DNA of 64,000 bases. Origin: DAOTXN01 sp034435435. GTDB lineage: Bacteria; Chloroflexota; Anaerolineae; S140-20. Position numbers and translations under genes: made by a program. Location: assembly GCA_034435435.1 (NCBI GenBank), contig DAOTXN010000087.1:6666-70665 (forward strand), read 5' to 3'. Every line of letters begins with the position of its first letter. The stretch's first letter is position 1. Positions 43,336 through 51,975 of the stretch are shown here, piece after piece. The notes under the pieces are model-generated. The model was not told the origin of the DNA and made no database searches. It worked only from the letters and a program-made list of their open reading frames with translations.

Positions 43336-43452
43336 CTAGCAGCCTGTCGGAGAACCCTGTCATATAGGGCCTTGTGCCCGTTTTTGGCTCGTTTTGCGCC
43401 CATTTTGGACGCCCACAAGGGGCTAAATGACATCTCTCCGACAGGCTGCTAG
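43336..43452. mobile_element. MITE-like repeat, copy A
   Basis: Inverted ends CTAGCAGCCTGTCGGAGA and TCTCCGACAGGCTGCTAG (18 bp, exact) enclose about 80 bp that include AACCCTGTCATATAGGGCC and GGCCTTGTGCCC. It matches copies at 47580-47680 and 49096-49211. It lies 9 bp after the stop codon of the subunit I gene, inside the oxidase operon. No transposase is encoded in it. Confidence 0.8.
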
Positions 43453-43460
43453 ATGGTCGG

Positions 43461-45311
43461 TTAGTCGGTTGCGCCGACGGGCGCCATCCGCACATAGACC
43501 GAACCGGGCAGGCCATAGTCATACGGGTCGCCGACGACGACGATGGGCTGCGCGTAACTGTGCTCGGGAATCGGCGACGGGATCTGGAACTCGGGCGAAC
43601 GCGAGCGCCACGGATTGGCCTCGGCGACCGCGCCGCGGCGGGCCGAGCGCACCAGGTTGACCACGCACAGCAACACGGCGATGCCGATGACCGTCCCGGC
43701 GATGGTGATGAGCACTTGCACGAACTCGATGTTCAGCGCCGGGTCATAGTCGGCGATGCGCCGACGCATACCCACCATACCCACGACCATCTGCCCCAGG
43801 CTCTGCACCCAAAAGGCCGGCAGCATCAGCCAAAAATGCCACTTGCCCAGCCGCTCGCTGTATTGCCGCCCCGTGGCTTTGGGAAACCAATAATACAGGG
43901 CGGCAAAGAACGGGAACACGAACCCGCCGAACATGGTGGCGTGAAAGTGCCCCACCACGTAATACGAATCGGTCAGGTGCAGGTCGGTGGCGACGGTTCC
44001 CAACGGCGGCCCGGTCAGGCCCCCGATGAGAAATACCGAGATGGCCCCCAGCACGAATAGCATGGGCGTCTGGAACGAGAGCTTGCCCTGCCACATAGTG
44101 CCGATCCAGCTAAAGAATTTAACTCCGGTGGGAACGGCCACCAGCAGCGTCGAGTAGGAGAACGGCACGCGCAAATAGCTGGCCATGCCTGAGGCGAACA
44201 TGTGGTGCGCCCACACCAAAAATCCGACCAGCGCGATGGCCATGCTGGACAGCGCCACCCACTTGTAGCCAAACAACGGCTTGCGGCTAAACACCGGCAA
44301 CAGCTCGGCGATGACGCCAAAGCCGGGCAAGACAAAGATATACACCGCCGGGTGCGAATAGAACCAGAACAGGTGTTGGAACAGGATGGGGTTGCCGCCC
44401 TGGGCCGGGTCAAAAAAGCCCATGCCCAGCACCCGCTGCACCAGCACCATCAAAAACGACAGGCCGATGAGCTGCGTGCCGGTGAGCTGGATGATCGAGG
44501 TCGCCAGCACCGCCCACACAAAAATAGGCATGCGGAACAGATTCATCCCCGGCGAGCGCATGCGCAAAATCGTCACAATCAGGTTCAACCCGCCCAAAAT
44601 GGACGACATACCGATGAAATAGACGCCCAGGAAAAAGAGCTGCACGCCCAGCGGGGCCAGCGCACTCAACGGCGGGTAGCCGGTCCAGCCGGTGTCCCAG
44701 CCGCCGACGAACATGGCTGCTACGACCATTAGCGCCCCCGGTACGTTGATCCAAAAGGCAAAGGCGTTCAGGCGCGGGAAGGCCATGTCGGAAGCGCCGA
44801 TCATCAGCGGCACCAAATAGTTGGCCATGCCGCTCACGCCCAACAAGATGCTGGCGATCATGATGATGCCGTGGGCGCTCATCATCGTGTTGTAAGTATT
44901 GGGGTCGAGGAACTGCAAGCCGGTCTGGGCCAGCTCGAAGCGAAAGATGATGGCCAGGCTGCCGGCCAGCAAGAGCAACAAAACGCCGGTGACCACGTAC
45001 TGCACGCCGATGACCTTGTGGCTGTAATCCACGCTCAAATAGCGCGTCCAGGCCGGCTTGTCGGTGGGCGGGCCGTGGCGCATGGGCGTCTCCTGACCCC
45101 TGGCCCACTTGAGCCAGTCGGACACTGTGCCCGCGCCGACCATAAAGGCGATCCCGCCCAAGAGCGCGCCGACCACCGTAACCGGTTCGCTCTTCCAGGC
45201 CGGCAGGCCCAGCAGGGCGCGCATGAGAACGGTCAGACCGATGCCCAGGGCCGTGCCGATGATTTGGGCGGCGATGCCCCGCACGAGTCCTAGCGAGAGC
45301 CATGTACGCAT
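43461..45311 (-). CDS. ctaD: Cytochrome c oxidase subunit I, A2 type
   Basis: A 616-residue heme-copper subunit with about 14 helices. Heme and copper ligands: SAHGIIM, WFYSHPAVYIFVLPGFG with the His-Tyr pair, AHHMFASGM and VVGHFHATMFGG. The Glu of HPEVY (end of the D channel) is Ala, and the YSHP motif before it marks A2-type oxidases, which use Tyr-Ser instead. It reduces O2 to water and pumps protons. I start at MRTWLSLGL (45311); the longer frame would run through a palindrome at 45330-45362. Confidence 0.97.
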   Translation of the reverse strand: MRTWLSLGLVRGIAAQIIGTALGIGLTVLMRALLGLPAWKSEPVTVVGALLGGIAFMVGAGTVSDWLKWARGQETPMRHGPPTDKPAWTRYLSVDYSHKVIGVQYVVTGVLLLLLAGSLAIIFRFELAQTGLQFLDPNTYNTMMSAHGIIMIASILLGVSGMANYLVPLMIGASDMAFPRLNAFAFWINVPGALMVVAAMFVGGWDTGWTGYPPLSALAPLGVQLFFLGVYFIGMSSILGGLNLIVTILRMRSPGMNLFRMPIFVWAVLATSIIQLTGTQLIGLSFLMVLVQRVLGMGFFDPAQGGNPILFQHLFWFYSHPAVYIFVLPGFGVIAELLPVFSRKPLFGYKWVALSSMAIALVGFLVWAHHMFASGMASYLRVPFSYSTLLVAVPTGVKFFSWIGTMWQGKLSFQTPMLFVLGAISVFLIGGLTGPPLGTVATDLHLTDSYYVVGHFHATMFGGFVFPFFAALYYWFPKATGRQYSERLGKWHFWLMLPAFWVQSLGQMVVGMVGMRRRIADYDPALNIEFVQVLITIAGTVIGIAVLLCVVNLVRSARRGAVAEANPWRSRSPEFQIPSPIPEHSYAQPIVVVGDPYDYGLPGSVYVRMAPVGATD

Positions 45312-45329
45312 AACTGTCCTCCTCGTCCT

Positions 45330-45362
45330 AGACCTGCCAGGTTTTGGAAATCTGGCAGGTCT
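45330..45362. repeat. Palindromic repeat between ctaC and ctaD
   Basis: AGACCTGCCAG (45330-45340) and CTGGCAGGTCT (45352-45362) form a perfect 11-bp stem. It lies 2 bp after the subunit II stop codon and is the same type as the one at 63092-63134. It may set the ratio of subunits by stabilising or attenuating the message. Confidence 0.75.
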
Positions 45363-45364
45363 GA

Positions 45365-46381
45365 TCACTCACTCAAGCTCTTGATGTACGCAATCAGCGC
45401 GTCGATCTCTTCGGGTTTGAGGCGGGTTTCATAGTCTTGGGCCATGACGTTAGCTGGATAATCGGCCACGATCTGGGCGTTGGGGGCGATGATCGAATTG
45501 CGTATGTAGGTCTCGTCTACGATTACTGTGCTTCCATCTGTCAGCTTTTCTTCTGACCCGTACACGCCCAACCACGACGGTCCCACCAGCTTGCTGCCGT
45601 CCAACGAGTGGCAGCTCACGCAGCCCTGTTCTTTAGCTACTTTTGCACCCAGCTCGACCGGCGTGAGTACGCCAGCGGCGGCGATTTCGGCCTGCATCCA
45701 GGCGTCAAAATCGGTCTGCGCCATCACGTGCACGGTTTTTTCCATCTTGTAGTGCTGGGTGCCGCACAGCTCGGCGCAGCGCAATGTGTAATCGCCGATT
45801 TGCGTAGGCTTGATGCGCAGGGTCGTGGTCAGCCCCGGCACCAAGTCTTGCTTGATGCGAAACTCGGGCACCCAAAACGAGTGGATCACGTCTACCGAGG
45901 TCATCTCAAAGCGGGCCTGCTTGTCCACCGGCAAGTACAGCTCGGCCGAGCTGATGCCATACTCGGGGTATTCGAAGCGCCAGTCCCACTGAAATCCGCT
46001 GACGCGCACCAGTATTTCGTCGGCCTCGACTTTTTCGATTTTGCCCAAAACCTGCGCGCCGACGGTCGCCAGGGTGAGCACGATCCCCAATGGAACGATG
46101 GTCCACAAGACCTCCAGCTTGGTGTGGCCTTTGAAATAGGCCCCGTCGCTTTCGTCGCCCGGTCTGCGCCGAAAGACGATTACGCTGTAGAGCATGAACA
46201 CTACGATTAGAGCAAAAATGGACACGATAAGGATAAAGTGAATGCCAAACAGGCGATCTACAAACCGGGCCTCTTCACTGGCCTGGGTCGGCAGCAGCGT
46301 ATCCACGCCGCCGATGAGGAAATAGAGCGCGGTGGCCACCACGGCCACCAGCACACCCACCACCACAAAGTGTTTGATCAC
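45365..46381 (-). CDS. ctaC: Cytochrome c oxidase subunit II fused to cytochrome c (caa3 type)
   Basis: A 338-residue protein: two N-terminal helices, a cupredoxin domain with the CuA site (DVIHSFWVPEF and CAELCGTQHYKM) and a C-terminal cytochrome c domain (CVSCH, with Met of NVMAQDY as the likely distal ligand). The fused heme takes electrons from a periplasmic donor and passes them to CuA. I start at GTG 46381, with AAGGAGA 7 bp before it; an earlier start overlaps the isocitrate dehydrogenase end. It is the first oxidase gene in the block. Confidence 0.96.
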   Translation of the reverse strand: MIKHFVVVGVLVAVVATALYFLIGGVDTLLPTQASEEARFVDRLFGIHFILIVSIFALIVVFMLYSVIVFRRRPGDESDGAYFKGHTKLEVLWTIVPLGIVLTLATVGAQVLGKIEKVEADEILVRVSGFQWDWRFEYPEYGISSAELYLPVDKQARFEMTSVDVIHSFWVPEFRIKQDLVPGLTTTLRIKPTQIGDYTLRCAELCGTQHYKMEKTVHVMAQTDFDAWMQAEIAAAGVLTPVELGAKVAKEQGCVSCHSLDGSKLVGPSWLGVYGSEEKLTDGSTVIVDETYIRNSIIAPNAQIVADYPANVMAQDYETRLKPEEIDALIAYIKSLSE

Positions 46382-46418
46382 GAGCCTATCTCCTTCTCCA
46401 ATACCCAATATCCAATAT

Positions 46419-47438
46419 CTACATGGCAGCAATGATCGCGTCGGCCATTTGCTGCGTACCGACGGCGGTCGGGTCGTCGCGGGTGGGCTTCAAGTCGTAG
46501 GTCACGCTGCGCCCCGCTGCGATGACCGCGGCCACGGCCGACTCGATCCGTTTGGCGGCCTCGATCTCACCCAGGTGGCGCAGCATGAGCGCGCCGCTGA
46601 GAATCGTGGCCGTCGGATTGACTTTGTTCTGCCCGGCGTATTTGGGGGCCGAGCCGTGCACCGGCTCAAACACGGCCAGCTCGGCCCCAATGTTGGCCCC
46701 CGGCGCGACGCCTAGCCCGCCCACCAGCCCCGAACACAGGTCGCTCAGAATGTCGCCGTACAAGTTGGGCATCACCAATACGTCGTATTCGTGGGGCCGT
46801 TGGACCAGTTGCATGGTCATGTTGTCCACGATGCGGTCGTTGAACGCGATGTCGGGATAACCGGCGGCGACCTCTTGTGCGACGCGCAAGAACAGCCCGT
46901 CGGTGGCCTTGAGGATGTTTGCCTTGTGCACGGCGGTCACTTGGCGGCGAGCGTTGGCGCGGGCATATTCAAAAGCAAAACGCACGATGCGCTCGCTGGC
47001 CTTGCGGGTGATGATGCGAATGGACTCGGCGGCCACGTCGGGGATCACGTCGTGCTCAATGCCAGCGTATAACCCTTCAGTGTTTTCCCGCACCACGACC
47101 AGATCCACTCCCGCGTGGCACACGGGAATGCCCTCCATCGAACGGGCGGGGCGCAGGTTGGCGTATAGGTCCAAAATCTTGCGCAGGGCGACGTTGACGC
47201 TGCGAAATCCGGCGCCGATGGGGGTGGTGATAGGGCCTTTCAGGGCGACCTTGTTGACGCGGATCGAGTCGAGCACGGTGTCGGGTAGGGGAGTGCCGTA
47301 CTTGGGCATCACGTCGGCGCCAGCGTCTTGAATGTCCCAGTCGAATGAGACGCCGGTTGCCTCGAGCACCCGGCGCGTGGCTTGCACGAGTTCTGGCCCG
47401 GTGCCATCACCGGGGATGAGGGTAACGCGATAAGCCAT
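46419..47438 (-). CDS. NAD-type isocitrate dehydrogenase (isocitrate/isopropylmalate family)
   Basis: A 339-residue protein of the short IDH/IMDH family. IPGDGTGPELV, RSVNVALRKILDLYANLRPARSMEG, VRENTEGLYAGIEH and NLYGDILSDLCSGLVGGLGVAPGAN are present; the ANLRPARSMEG segment favours isocitrate over isopropylmalate. It oxidises isocitrate to 2-oxoglutarate and CO2 with NAD likely. ATG 47438 has a perfect AGGAGG before it. Its promoter has a palindrome between the hexamers, and the oxidase genes follow 38 bp downstream, so respiration and this TCA step may be co-transcribed. Confidence 0.9.
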   Translation of the reverse strand: MAYRVTLIPGDGTGPELVQATRRVLEATGVSFDWDIQDAGADVMPKYGTPLPDTVLDSIRVNKVALKGPITTPIGAGFRSVNVALRKILDLYANLRPARSMEGIPVCHAGVDLVVVRENTEGLYAGIEHDVIPDVAAESIRIITRKASERIVRFAFEYARANARRQVTAVHKANILKATDGLFLRVAQEVAAGYPDIAFNDRIVDNMTMQLVQRPHEYDVLVMPNLYGDILSDLCSGLVGGLGVAPGANIGAELAVFEPVHGSAPKYAGQNKVNPTATILSGALMLRHLGEIEAAKRIESAVAAVIAAGRSVTYDLKPTRDDPTAVGTQQMADAIIAAM

Positions 47439-47484
47439 TTCTTGTCCTCCTGATGTGTTCCCTAGCTTGAATAGGATTAAGAGA

Positions 47485-47513
47485 ATGTTATCACAAGGCC
47501 AATGCCTTGTCAA
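47485..47513 (-). promoter_or_regulatory. Promoter with internal palindrome before isocitrate dehydrogenase
   Basis: On the minus strand TTGACA (47513-47508), 17 bp, TAACAT (47490-47485). The spacer holds ACAAGGC-CAAT-GCCTTGT (47493-47510), a perfect 7-bp inverted repeat that also covers part of the -35, a typical repressor site. Confidence 0.7.
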
Positions 47514-47579
47514 ACGAATCCGACCAAAAAAGTCTATTTAACACACAGGAAAATGGATACAGAAGCAGATTCAAAACAT

Positions 47580-47680
47580 CTAGTGTCGGAGAGACGTGAT
47601 TTAGCCCCTTGTAGGCGTCCAAAAAACGAGCAAAAACGGGCACAAGGCCCTATGTTACAGGGTTCTCCGACGGCTGCTAG
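47580..47680. mobile_element. MITE-like repeat, copy B (shortened, inverted)
   Basis: The reverse of copies A and C: TGTCGGAGAGACGTGATTTA on the left, GGGCACAAGGCCC and TTCTCCGACGGCTGCTAG on the right. Both inverted ends carry small deletions. The TAG stop of the octaheme cytochrome gene (47677) is the outer CTA of this repeat. Confidence 0.75.
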
Positions 47681-48474
47681 GGGGAATCGGCGCCCGATGG
47701 CGCAGAGATGGGGTGGCAATTGCTGCAAGTGGCGGCAAAGACCGTGAAGGTATGACCGGTAACGGCCTGCCCTTTTATCATATCGTTGACATCGTCGCTC
47801 ACACGCGCCAAGTGGCAATCGACGCAGTAGAGGTCGGCTCGACTGTGAGTAAAGTGAGTGGCGTTTGGGGTCTGAGTCTGAGTCTGATGACAACCGGAGC
47901 ACAGAGCGTTGGTGTTCTCGGCGGCGTGCGTCTTTTGCGTGTGCACCTCGTGACAGTCCACGCACGTCACGCCGACCTTGCCGTGCCGGCTGGAGCGCCA
48001 CTCGGCCAACGTGCCGGTGTGACACATCCCACACAAATCTTCCGAGGCAGCCACCACCATGCTTTCTTCGGGGTGTTCCGGCCGGTAAGGCCCATGGCAC
48101 GCCTCACATGTCACGCCGGACAGCACAAATTGCCCGGTGGCGCTGTCGTAACCGGTGGTGTGGCAGGCAAAGCACTCGCCCGGCTCAGCCACGCGCTGTA
48201 GAGAGACTTGAAAGATAGGGTCAAAGGAAGCCTCGGCGTGGGTGGTGTGAGACCAGGCCTGAAATTCGGCAGCGTGGCATTCGCGGCAACGTTGTGGGCT
48301 AGAGTAATTGCCGGAAAAAGGTAGTAGGTTTATGGCGACGTTGGCGTTAAAAGCCTGGCCCGGCGACGAAAACACGACCGTAAACGAGATCGTGCTGACG
48401 AGAATGAGCAGCGAAATGGCGAAAGCCACCCAGTGACTTTTTTCTTGTGCTGCGCGCAGGTCAAAAGTGTGCAT
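47677..48474 (-). CDS. Membrane-anchored octaheme cytochrome c
   Basis: A 265-residue protein with an N-terminal helix (about residues 15-35, uncleaved anchor or signal) and eight C-x-x-C-H sites: CRECH, CFACH, CEACH, CGMCH, CVDCH, CSGCH, CVDCH and CSNCH. Several extra His residues can serve as distal ligands. It resembles multiheme electron carriers of the cytochrome c554/c3-like kind. It is transcribed away from the kinase region toward isocitrate dehydrogenase and ends in a MITE-like repeat that supplies the stop codon. Confidence 0.88.
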   Translation of the reverse strand: MHTFDLRAAQEKSHWVAFAISLLILVSTISFTVVFSSPGQAFNANVAINLLPFSGNYSSPQRCRECHAAEFQAWSHTTHAEASFDPIFQVSLQRVAEPGECFACHTTGYDSATGQFVLSGVTCEACHGPYRPEHPEESMVVAASEDLCGMCHTGTLAEWRSSRHGKVGVTCVDCHEVHTQKTHAAENTNALCSGCHQTQTQTPNATHFTHSRADLYCVDCHLARVSDDVNDMIKGQAVTGHTFTVFAATCSNCHPISAPSGADSP

Positions 48475-48486
48475 TCAACACCCATG

Positions 48487-48620
48487 TTTGTAGGGCGGCT
48501 TTCCATAGCCGCCGCCGTCGGCAGGTCTCCAAACTCGCGGCGCATACGCGGCAGGCAGCAACAGCAACGTTGGCTTTCCATAGCCGCCGCCCTCGGCGGG
48601 TTTGGAAACCTGCCCTACTA
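48487..48620. repeat. Cluster of palindromic repeats
   Basis: The stretch contains GGGCGGCTTTCCATAGCCGCC, a second GGCTTTCCATAGCCGCCGCC and GGTTTGGAAACCTGCCCTAC. They are relatives of the hairpins at 42.5 and 54.5 kb. It fills the gap before the octaheme gene, and its right edge gives the TAG stop of the 48618-48974 gene. Confidence 0.65.
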
Positions 48621-48974
48621 GCCCGCCAGACTCGCCGCGAACAAATCGCAGGTGCGGCACTCTTCAGGCAAGCGCCCGGTGGCCCGCAGCCGCGCGACCC
48701 AACACGGAATGTTCAAAAGGGCGCAGTCTGGATCCAAGTCGCGGACCAGTTCAGTGTAGCCGGGTGTCTTGCGACAAAACCGGTCGGTCTTGAGCGATCC
48801 GAGAGTGTCCACAATCTCTTTTTGTGCAGGGTCGTCGGCTTCCCATTGAGCCAACGCTTCGGATTGCCACTTGGCGTCCAGGCGACGCAGCCCATATCCA
48901 ACCGCCAACGTGATCGCCACAGGCACGCCCAGTCGCAACAGGAACATTCCTATGATTATCAGGGCGTCCAACAT
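48618..48974 (-). CDS. Small membrane protein with a Cys-rich tail, unknown function
   Basis: A 118-residue protein with one N-terminal helix (about residues 3-30) and a soluble tail with five cysteines, including CRTC near the end. There are no heme sites. I start at ATG 48974; the longer open frame runs back through a MITE-like repeat at 49096-49211 and is not credible as coding. Its stop codon is supplied by a palindromic repeat. The metal or redox use of the cysteines is a guess. Confidence 0.5.
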   Translation of the reverse strand: MLDALIIIGMFLLRLGVPVAITLAVGYGLRRLDAKWQSEALAQWEADDPAQKEIVDTLGSLKTDRFCRKTPGYTELVRDLDPDCALLNIPCWVARLRATGRLPEECRTCDLFAASLAG

Positions 48975-49095
48975 GATTCTCACCCCCACCGGCGCCTCTT
49001 GCGAGGACATATCAAGACTCTGATTAAAGCTTATCACATTGCGAGGAGTGAGTCTATTCGGAAATGCCCCCATTTTGCCGATGGGGGATACGCCC

Positions 49096-49211
49096 CAGCA
49101 GCCTGTCGGAGAACCCTGTAATATAGGGCCTTGTGCCCGTTTTTTGCTCGTTTTGCGCCCATTTTGGACGCCCACAAGGAGCTAAATTACGTCTCTCCGA
49201 CAGGCTGCTAG
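49096..49211. mobile_element. MITE-like repeat, copy C
   Basis: Nearly identical to copy A: CAGCAGCCTGTCGGAGA at the left, TCTCCGACAGGCTGCTAG at the right, and the same internal sequence with a few changes. It lies 9 bp after the stop codon of the response regulator gene at 49221. Confidence 0.8.
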
Positions 49212-49220
49212 AAGAAAAAG

Positions 49221-49877
49221 TTAGCCGACGGTAATAAAGCCCTTTTCGATAGCGTACTTGACCAATCCCACCCGGTTGTGCAAGTTGAGCTTGTGCATGA
49301 TGTTTTCTCGATGCCGGTCTACGGTCTTGGGGCTGATGACCAGCATTTCGGCGATTTCGCGGTTGGTGTATCCCTCGGCGATCTGTATCAGCACCTCGCG
49401 CTCACGAGAGGTCAGAACCTCGGCCTCTTGATCGGCGGCGTCAGACTCGGACCGGTCCAAAAAATCCTTAACCAGCAGCTTTGCCAGGCTGGGGTAGAGA
49501 AAAACGTTTCCCTGGCTCACCACCCGGATGGCCGAAACGAGATCGTCGGGGGCGGCCCGTTTAGGCATATAGCCGACGGCGCCGGCATTCAGCATTTCGA
49601 AAAAGTATTGCTCATCCTCGTGCATGGTCAGCGCCAGCACAGCCACGTTTGGCCTGGCCTCCTTGATACGGCGCGTGGCCTCGATACCGCTCACGCCGGG
49701 CATGGCCACATCCATCAGCACCACATCTGGATTCAATTCGCGAACCGCTTGCAGGGCTTCTTCGGCGTTGTTTGCTTCGCCCACGATTTCCATGTCGTCC
49801 TCGGCCATAAACAACATGCGCAACCCGGCCCGCACAATTTGATGGTCATCAACTAGCAACAGGCGAATCTTGGACAT
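49221..49877 (-). CDS. NarL/FixJ family response regulator
   Basis: A 218-residue regulator: receiver (LLLVDDHQIVRAGL, phospho-Asp in DVVLMDVAMPGVSG, Lys in YMPKRAAPDD) and LuxR HTH (LTSREREVLIQIAEGYTNREIAEMLVISPKTVDRHRENIMHKL). It closely resembles the regulator at 52294-52950, a likely duplicate. ATG 49877 lies inside the end of the kinase gene (29-bp overlap), so the two are coupled and surely partners. Confidence 0.94.
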   Translation of the reverse strand: MSKIRLLLVDDHQIVRAGLRMLFMAEDDMEIVGEANNAEEALQAVRELNPDVVLMDVAMPGVSGIEATRRIKEARPNVAVLALTMHEDEQYFFEMLNAGAVGYMPKRAAPDDLVSAIRVVSQGNVFLYPSLAKLLVKDFLDRSESDAADQEAEVLTSREREVLIQIAEGYTNREIAEMLVISPKTVDRHRENIMHKLNLHNRVGLVKYAIEKGFITVG

Positions 49878-51951
49878 CTTGTTTCTCCACAATCAGCGGG
49901 ACCTGCACGCGCACACAGGTGCCGCGTCCGAGTTCTGATTCGATTTCATACTGCCCGCCCAACAAAGCAGCTCGCTCTTGAATCCCCAACAGGCCCCAGC
50001 CAGTGTGTAAATTGTCCTGGCGAAATACTTGCGCGGTATCAAACCCGCGCCCATCATCCTGAATACTGGCGCAAATGCGCGTGGATTGGATTTCCAGATT
50101 GACGACGACGTGAGAAGCGTGGGCGTGCTTGGCGATGTTGGTGAGGGCTTCTTGGGCAATCCGAAACAGCACCGTTTCATACTCGGACGGCAGGCGCACG
50201 CGGTTCCCCTTGACCACAAAGTCGGTTGGGATCGCATATCGCTTTTCAAATTCCTGGGTGTACCAGTGCAAGGCTGCCACCAACCCCAGGTCGTCCAGTT
50301 GAGAAGGGCGCAGGTCGGAGATGAGCTGATGCAGCTCGCCCAAGGCATCCGTGGTGAACGATCTGAGCTCGCTGACCTGTTGGGAAGCGATGGCCGGATT
50401 CGCGTCGAGCATGGTCTCGACGCCCCGCAACCCCAACGCGATGGCCGTCAGCGACTGGCCTGTGGCGTCGTGCAGCTCGCGGGCCACGCGCTGGCGCTCG
50501 GCCTCCTGAGCGCCGACCACTTGATGCAGCAGATTGCCCAGCAGCTTTTCCCGTTCCTGCGCTTCCTGGTACAGTCGGACATTCTCAATCGAAAGGCCCA
50601 GCTGCTGGGCGATCCCTAGCATCAGGTTGAATTCATCGTGAGAGGGAGGCCCGGCTTCTTCGGCGCGGGTATGTCCCAGCACGATGCTACCGATCACTTG
50701 TCCCTTCACCGTCAGCGGCAGGCTGAGCATCGTCAGTGGACTGGGATATAGCCGGCACTCGTGCCTGGCTGCGGCCTCGTCGGGCGAGAATTCAAAAACC
50801 CGACCATCCTGGTGCCCACACACAACCCTGGCTTTGGCGACACACGCTCGACCCAGGTCATGGCCCCAGGCGTACTGCGCCTCATCCCGGAAGCCGGTCG
50901 AGGTGCGGATATCCAATACCCCTGTCTGGCTCCTGATCAAGAGGATCATGCCGGCGTCGGGAAAATCCAAGCTATGCACAATCTTGTCCAGCACGTTATG
51001 CAGCCTGTCATGCAGGCTCATGGGCGTGGCGAGCAGATTCGACAGATTCAGCAGCAGACCAAGCTCTTGAGTCGTCAAGCGTAGTTCTTCATTCAGACGT
51101 TCCATTTCGCGGCTGACGCGCCGCTCGGCCTCCAGGGCCGCGGTCTGGACCTGTAGCTTGGCCTGGTTAATCGCTTCCAGCCGCCGCGTATTTTCTAGCT
51201 CAAAAGCGTTCAGCGCACGCACCATAAACACGGCCAAAACGGTAGCCATGACGCCGCGAAAGAGCTGCACCGGAATACCAAACCACTGTAAAAACATGGT
51301 GCTGTTGATCACGTTGGATGGTACGAGGGAGGTAGGCCGGACAAAGAGCTGGCCGATGATGCCGTATAAGATCAAAGCCGTGGCGCACCAAATCAGGTCA
51401 CGCCCGAATTGCGGCATACCGTGCTCGCGAAAAGTGCGCTGCTGCACCATCAATGCCCACGCGCCCAGGAAAGCGCCCGGAATCCCCAAACCGTAACGGG
51501 CCAGCACATCGGCTAGTGCGAGTGACTCTTCGGTTGAGGGTTGAAACGTGACCATCACAATCAACACACTCGACAGCCACAGGCCCACCATCCCGAAAAC
51601 AAAAAAAGGCGCGCGCTGGCGACTGCTTTTCGGAGAGCTAAGGAGCTGGATGCCAAAGGCCGACAACATGGTAAAAGACGCCGCCAGGATCGCCATTCTG
51701 ACGATTTCCTGCGAAACCGTGGGCGTGTAACCGCTGGTCAGTGCGGCGATCTTTTGGAACATCTCGATCCACTCGTGCACGCCGTGCGCCAGGCCAAAAA
51801 TCGCCAGCGGACGGATGGCCTGCGCAAATCTAAATTCCGACGTGCGGCGACTGGCTAACAACAGCGCCAGGCCCATAGCGAAAAAGGCCAGGCCGTAGAC
51901 GAAAAAGACGACCACGATGTGGCGCACGAAAAACGCCGAGATTGGATTCAT
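49849..51951 (-). CDS. DesK/NarX-type histidine kinase with membrane sensor and GAF domain
   Basis: A 700-residue kinase: about eight helices (residues 10-245), a short coiled coil, a GAF domain (about 300-460), HisKA_3 (phospho-His in RVARELHDATGQSLTAIALG) and HATPase_c (RIAQEALTNIAKHA, DDGRGFD, GWGLLGIQERAALLGG). The membrane part shares IFGLAHGVHEWIEMFQ, ARYGLGIPGAFLGAW and FGIPVQLFRGVM with the kinase at 52.9 kb and less closely with that at 31.3 kb. ATG 51951 is preferred to a TTG 6 bp earlier. The partner regulator follows with overlap. Confidence 0.92.
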   Translation of the reverse strand: MNPISAFFVRHIVVVFFVYGLAFFAMGLALLLASRRTSEFRFAQAIRPLAIFGLAHGVHEWIEMFQKIAALTSGYTPTVSQEIVRMAILAASFTMLSAFGIQLLSSPKSSRQRAPFFVFGMVGLWLSSVLIVMVTFQPSTEESLALADVLARYGLGIPGAFLGAWALMVQQRTFREHGMPQFGRDLIWCATALILYGIIGQLFVRPTSLVPSNVINSTMFLQWFGIPVQLFRGVMATVLAVFMVRALNAFELENTRRLEAINQAKLQVQTAALEAERRVSREMERLNEELRLTTQELGLLLNLSNLLATPMSLHDRLHNVLDKIVHSLDFPDAGMILLIRSQTGVLDIRTSTGFRDEAQYAWGHDLGRACVAKARVVCGHQDGRVFEFSPDEAAARHECRLYPSPLTMLSLPLTVKGQVIGSIVLGHTRAEEAGPPSHDEFNLMLGIAQQLGLSIENVRLYQEAQEREKLLGNLLHQVVGAQEAERQRVARELHDATGQSLTAIALGLRGVETMLDANPAIASQQVSELRSFTTDALGELHQLISDLRPSQLDDLGLVAALHWYTQEFEKRYAIPTDFVVKGNRVRLPSEYETVLFRIAQEALTNIAKHAHASHVVVNLEIQSTRICASIQDDGRGFDTAQVFRQDNLHTGWGLLGIQERAALLGGQYEIESELGRGTCVRVQVPLIVEKQDVQDSPVAS

Positions 51952-51960
51952 GAACAAGCC

Positions 51961-51975
51961 ACCATGTCACATGGT
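51961..51975. promoter_or_regulatory. 15-bp perfect palindrome just before the kinase start codon
   Basis: ACCATGT-C-ACATGGT, 9 bp upstream of the ATG at 51951. In the message it would form a hairpin over the ribosome-binding region; as DNA it is a possible operator. Confidence 0.5.

Noticed and set aside
48975..49175. N-terminal extension of the 48618-48974 gene
   Set aside because: The extension is a translation of the MITE-like repeat and has no ribosome site; a credible ATG lies at 48974.
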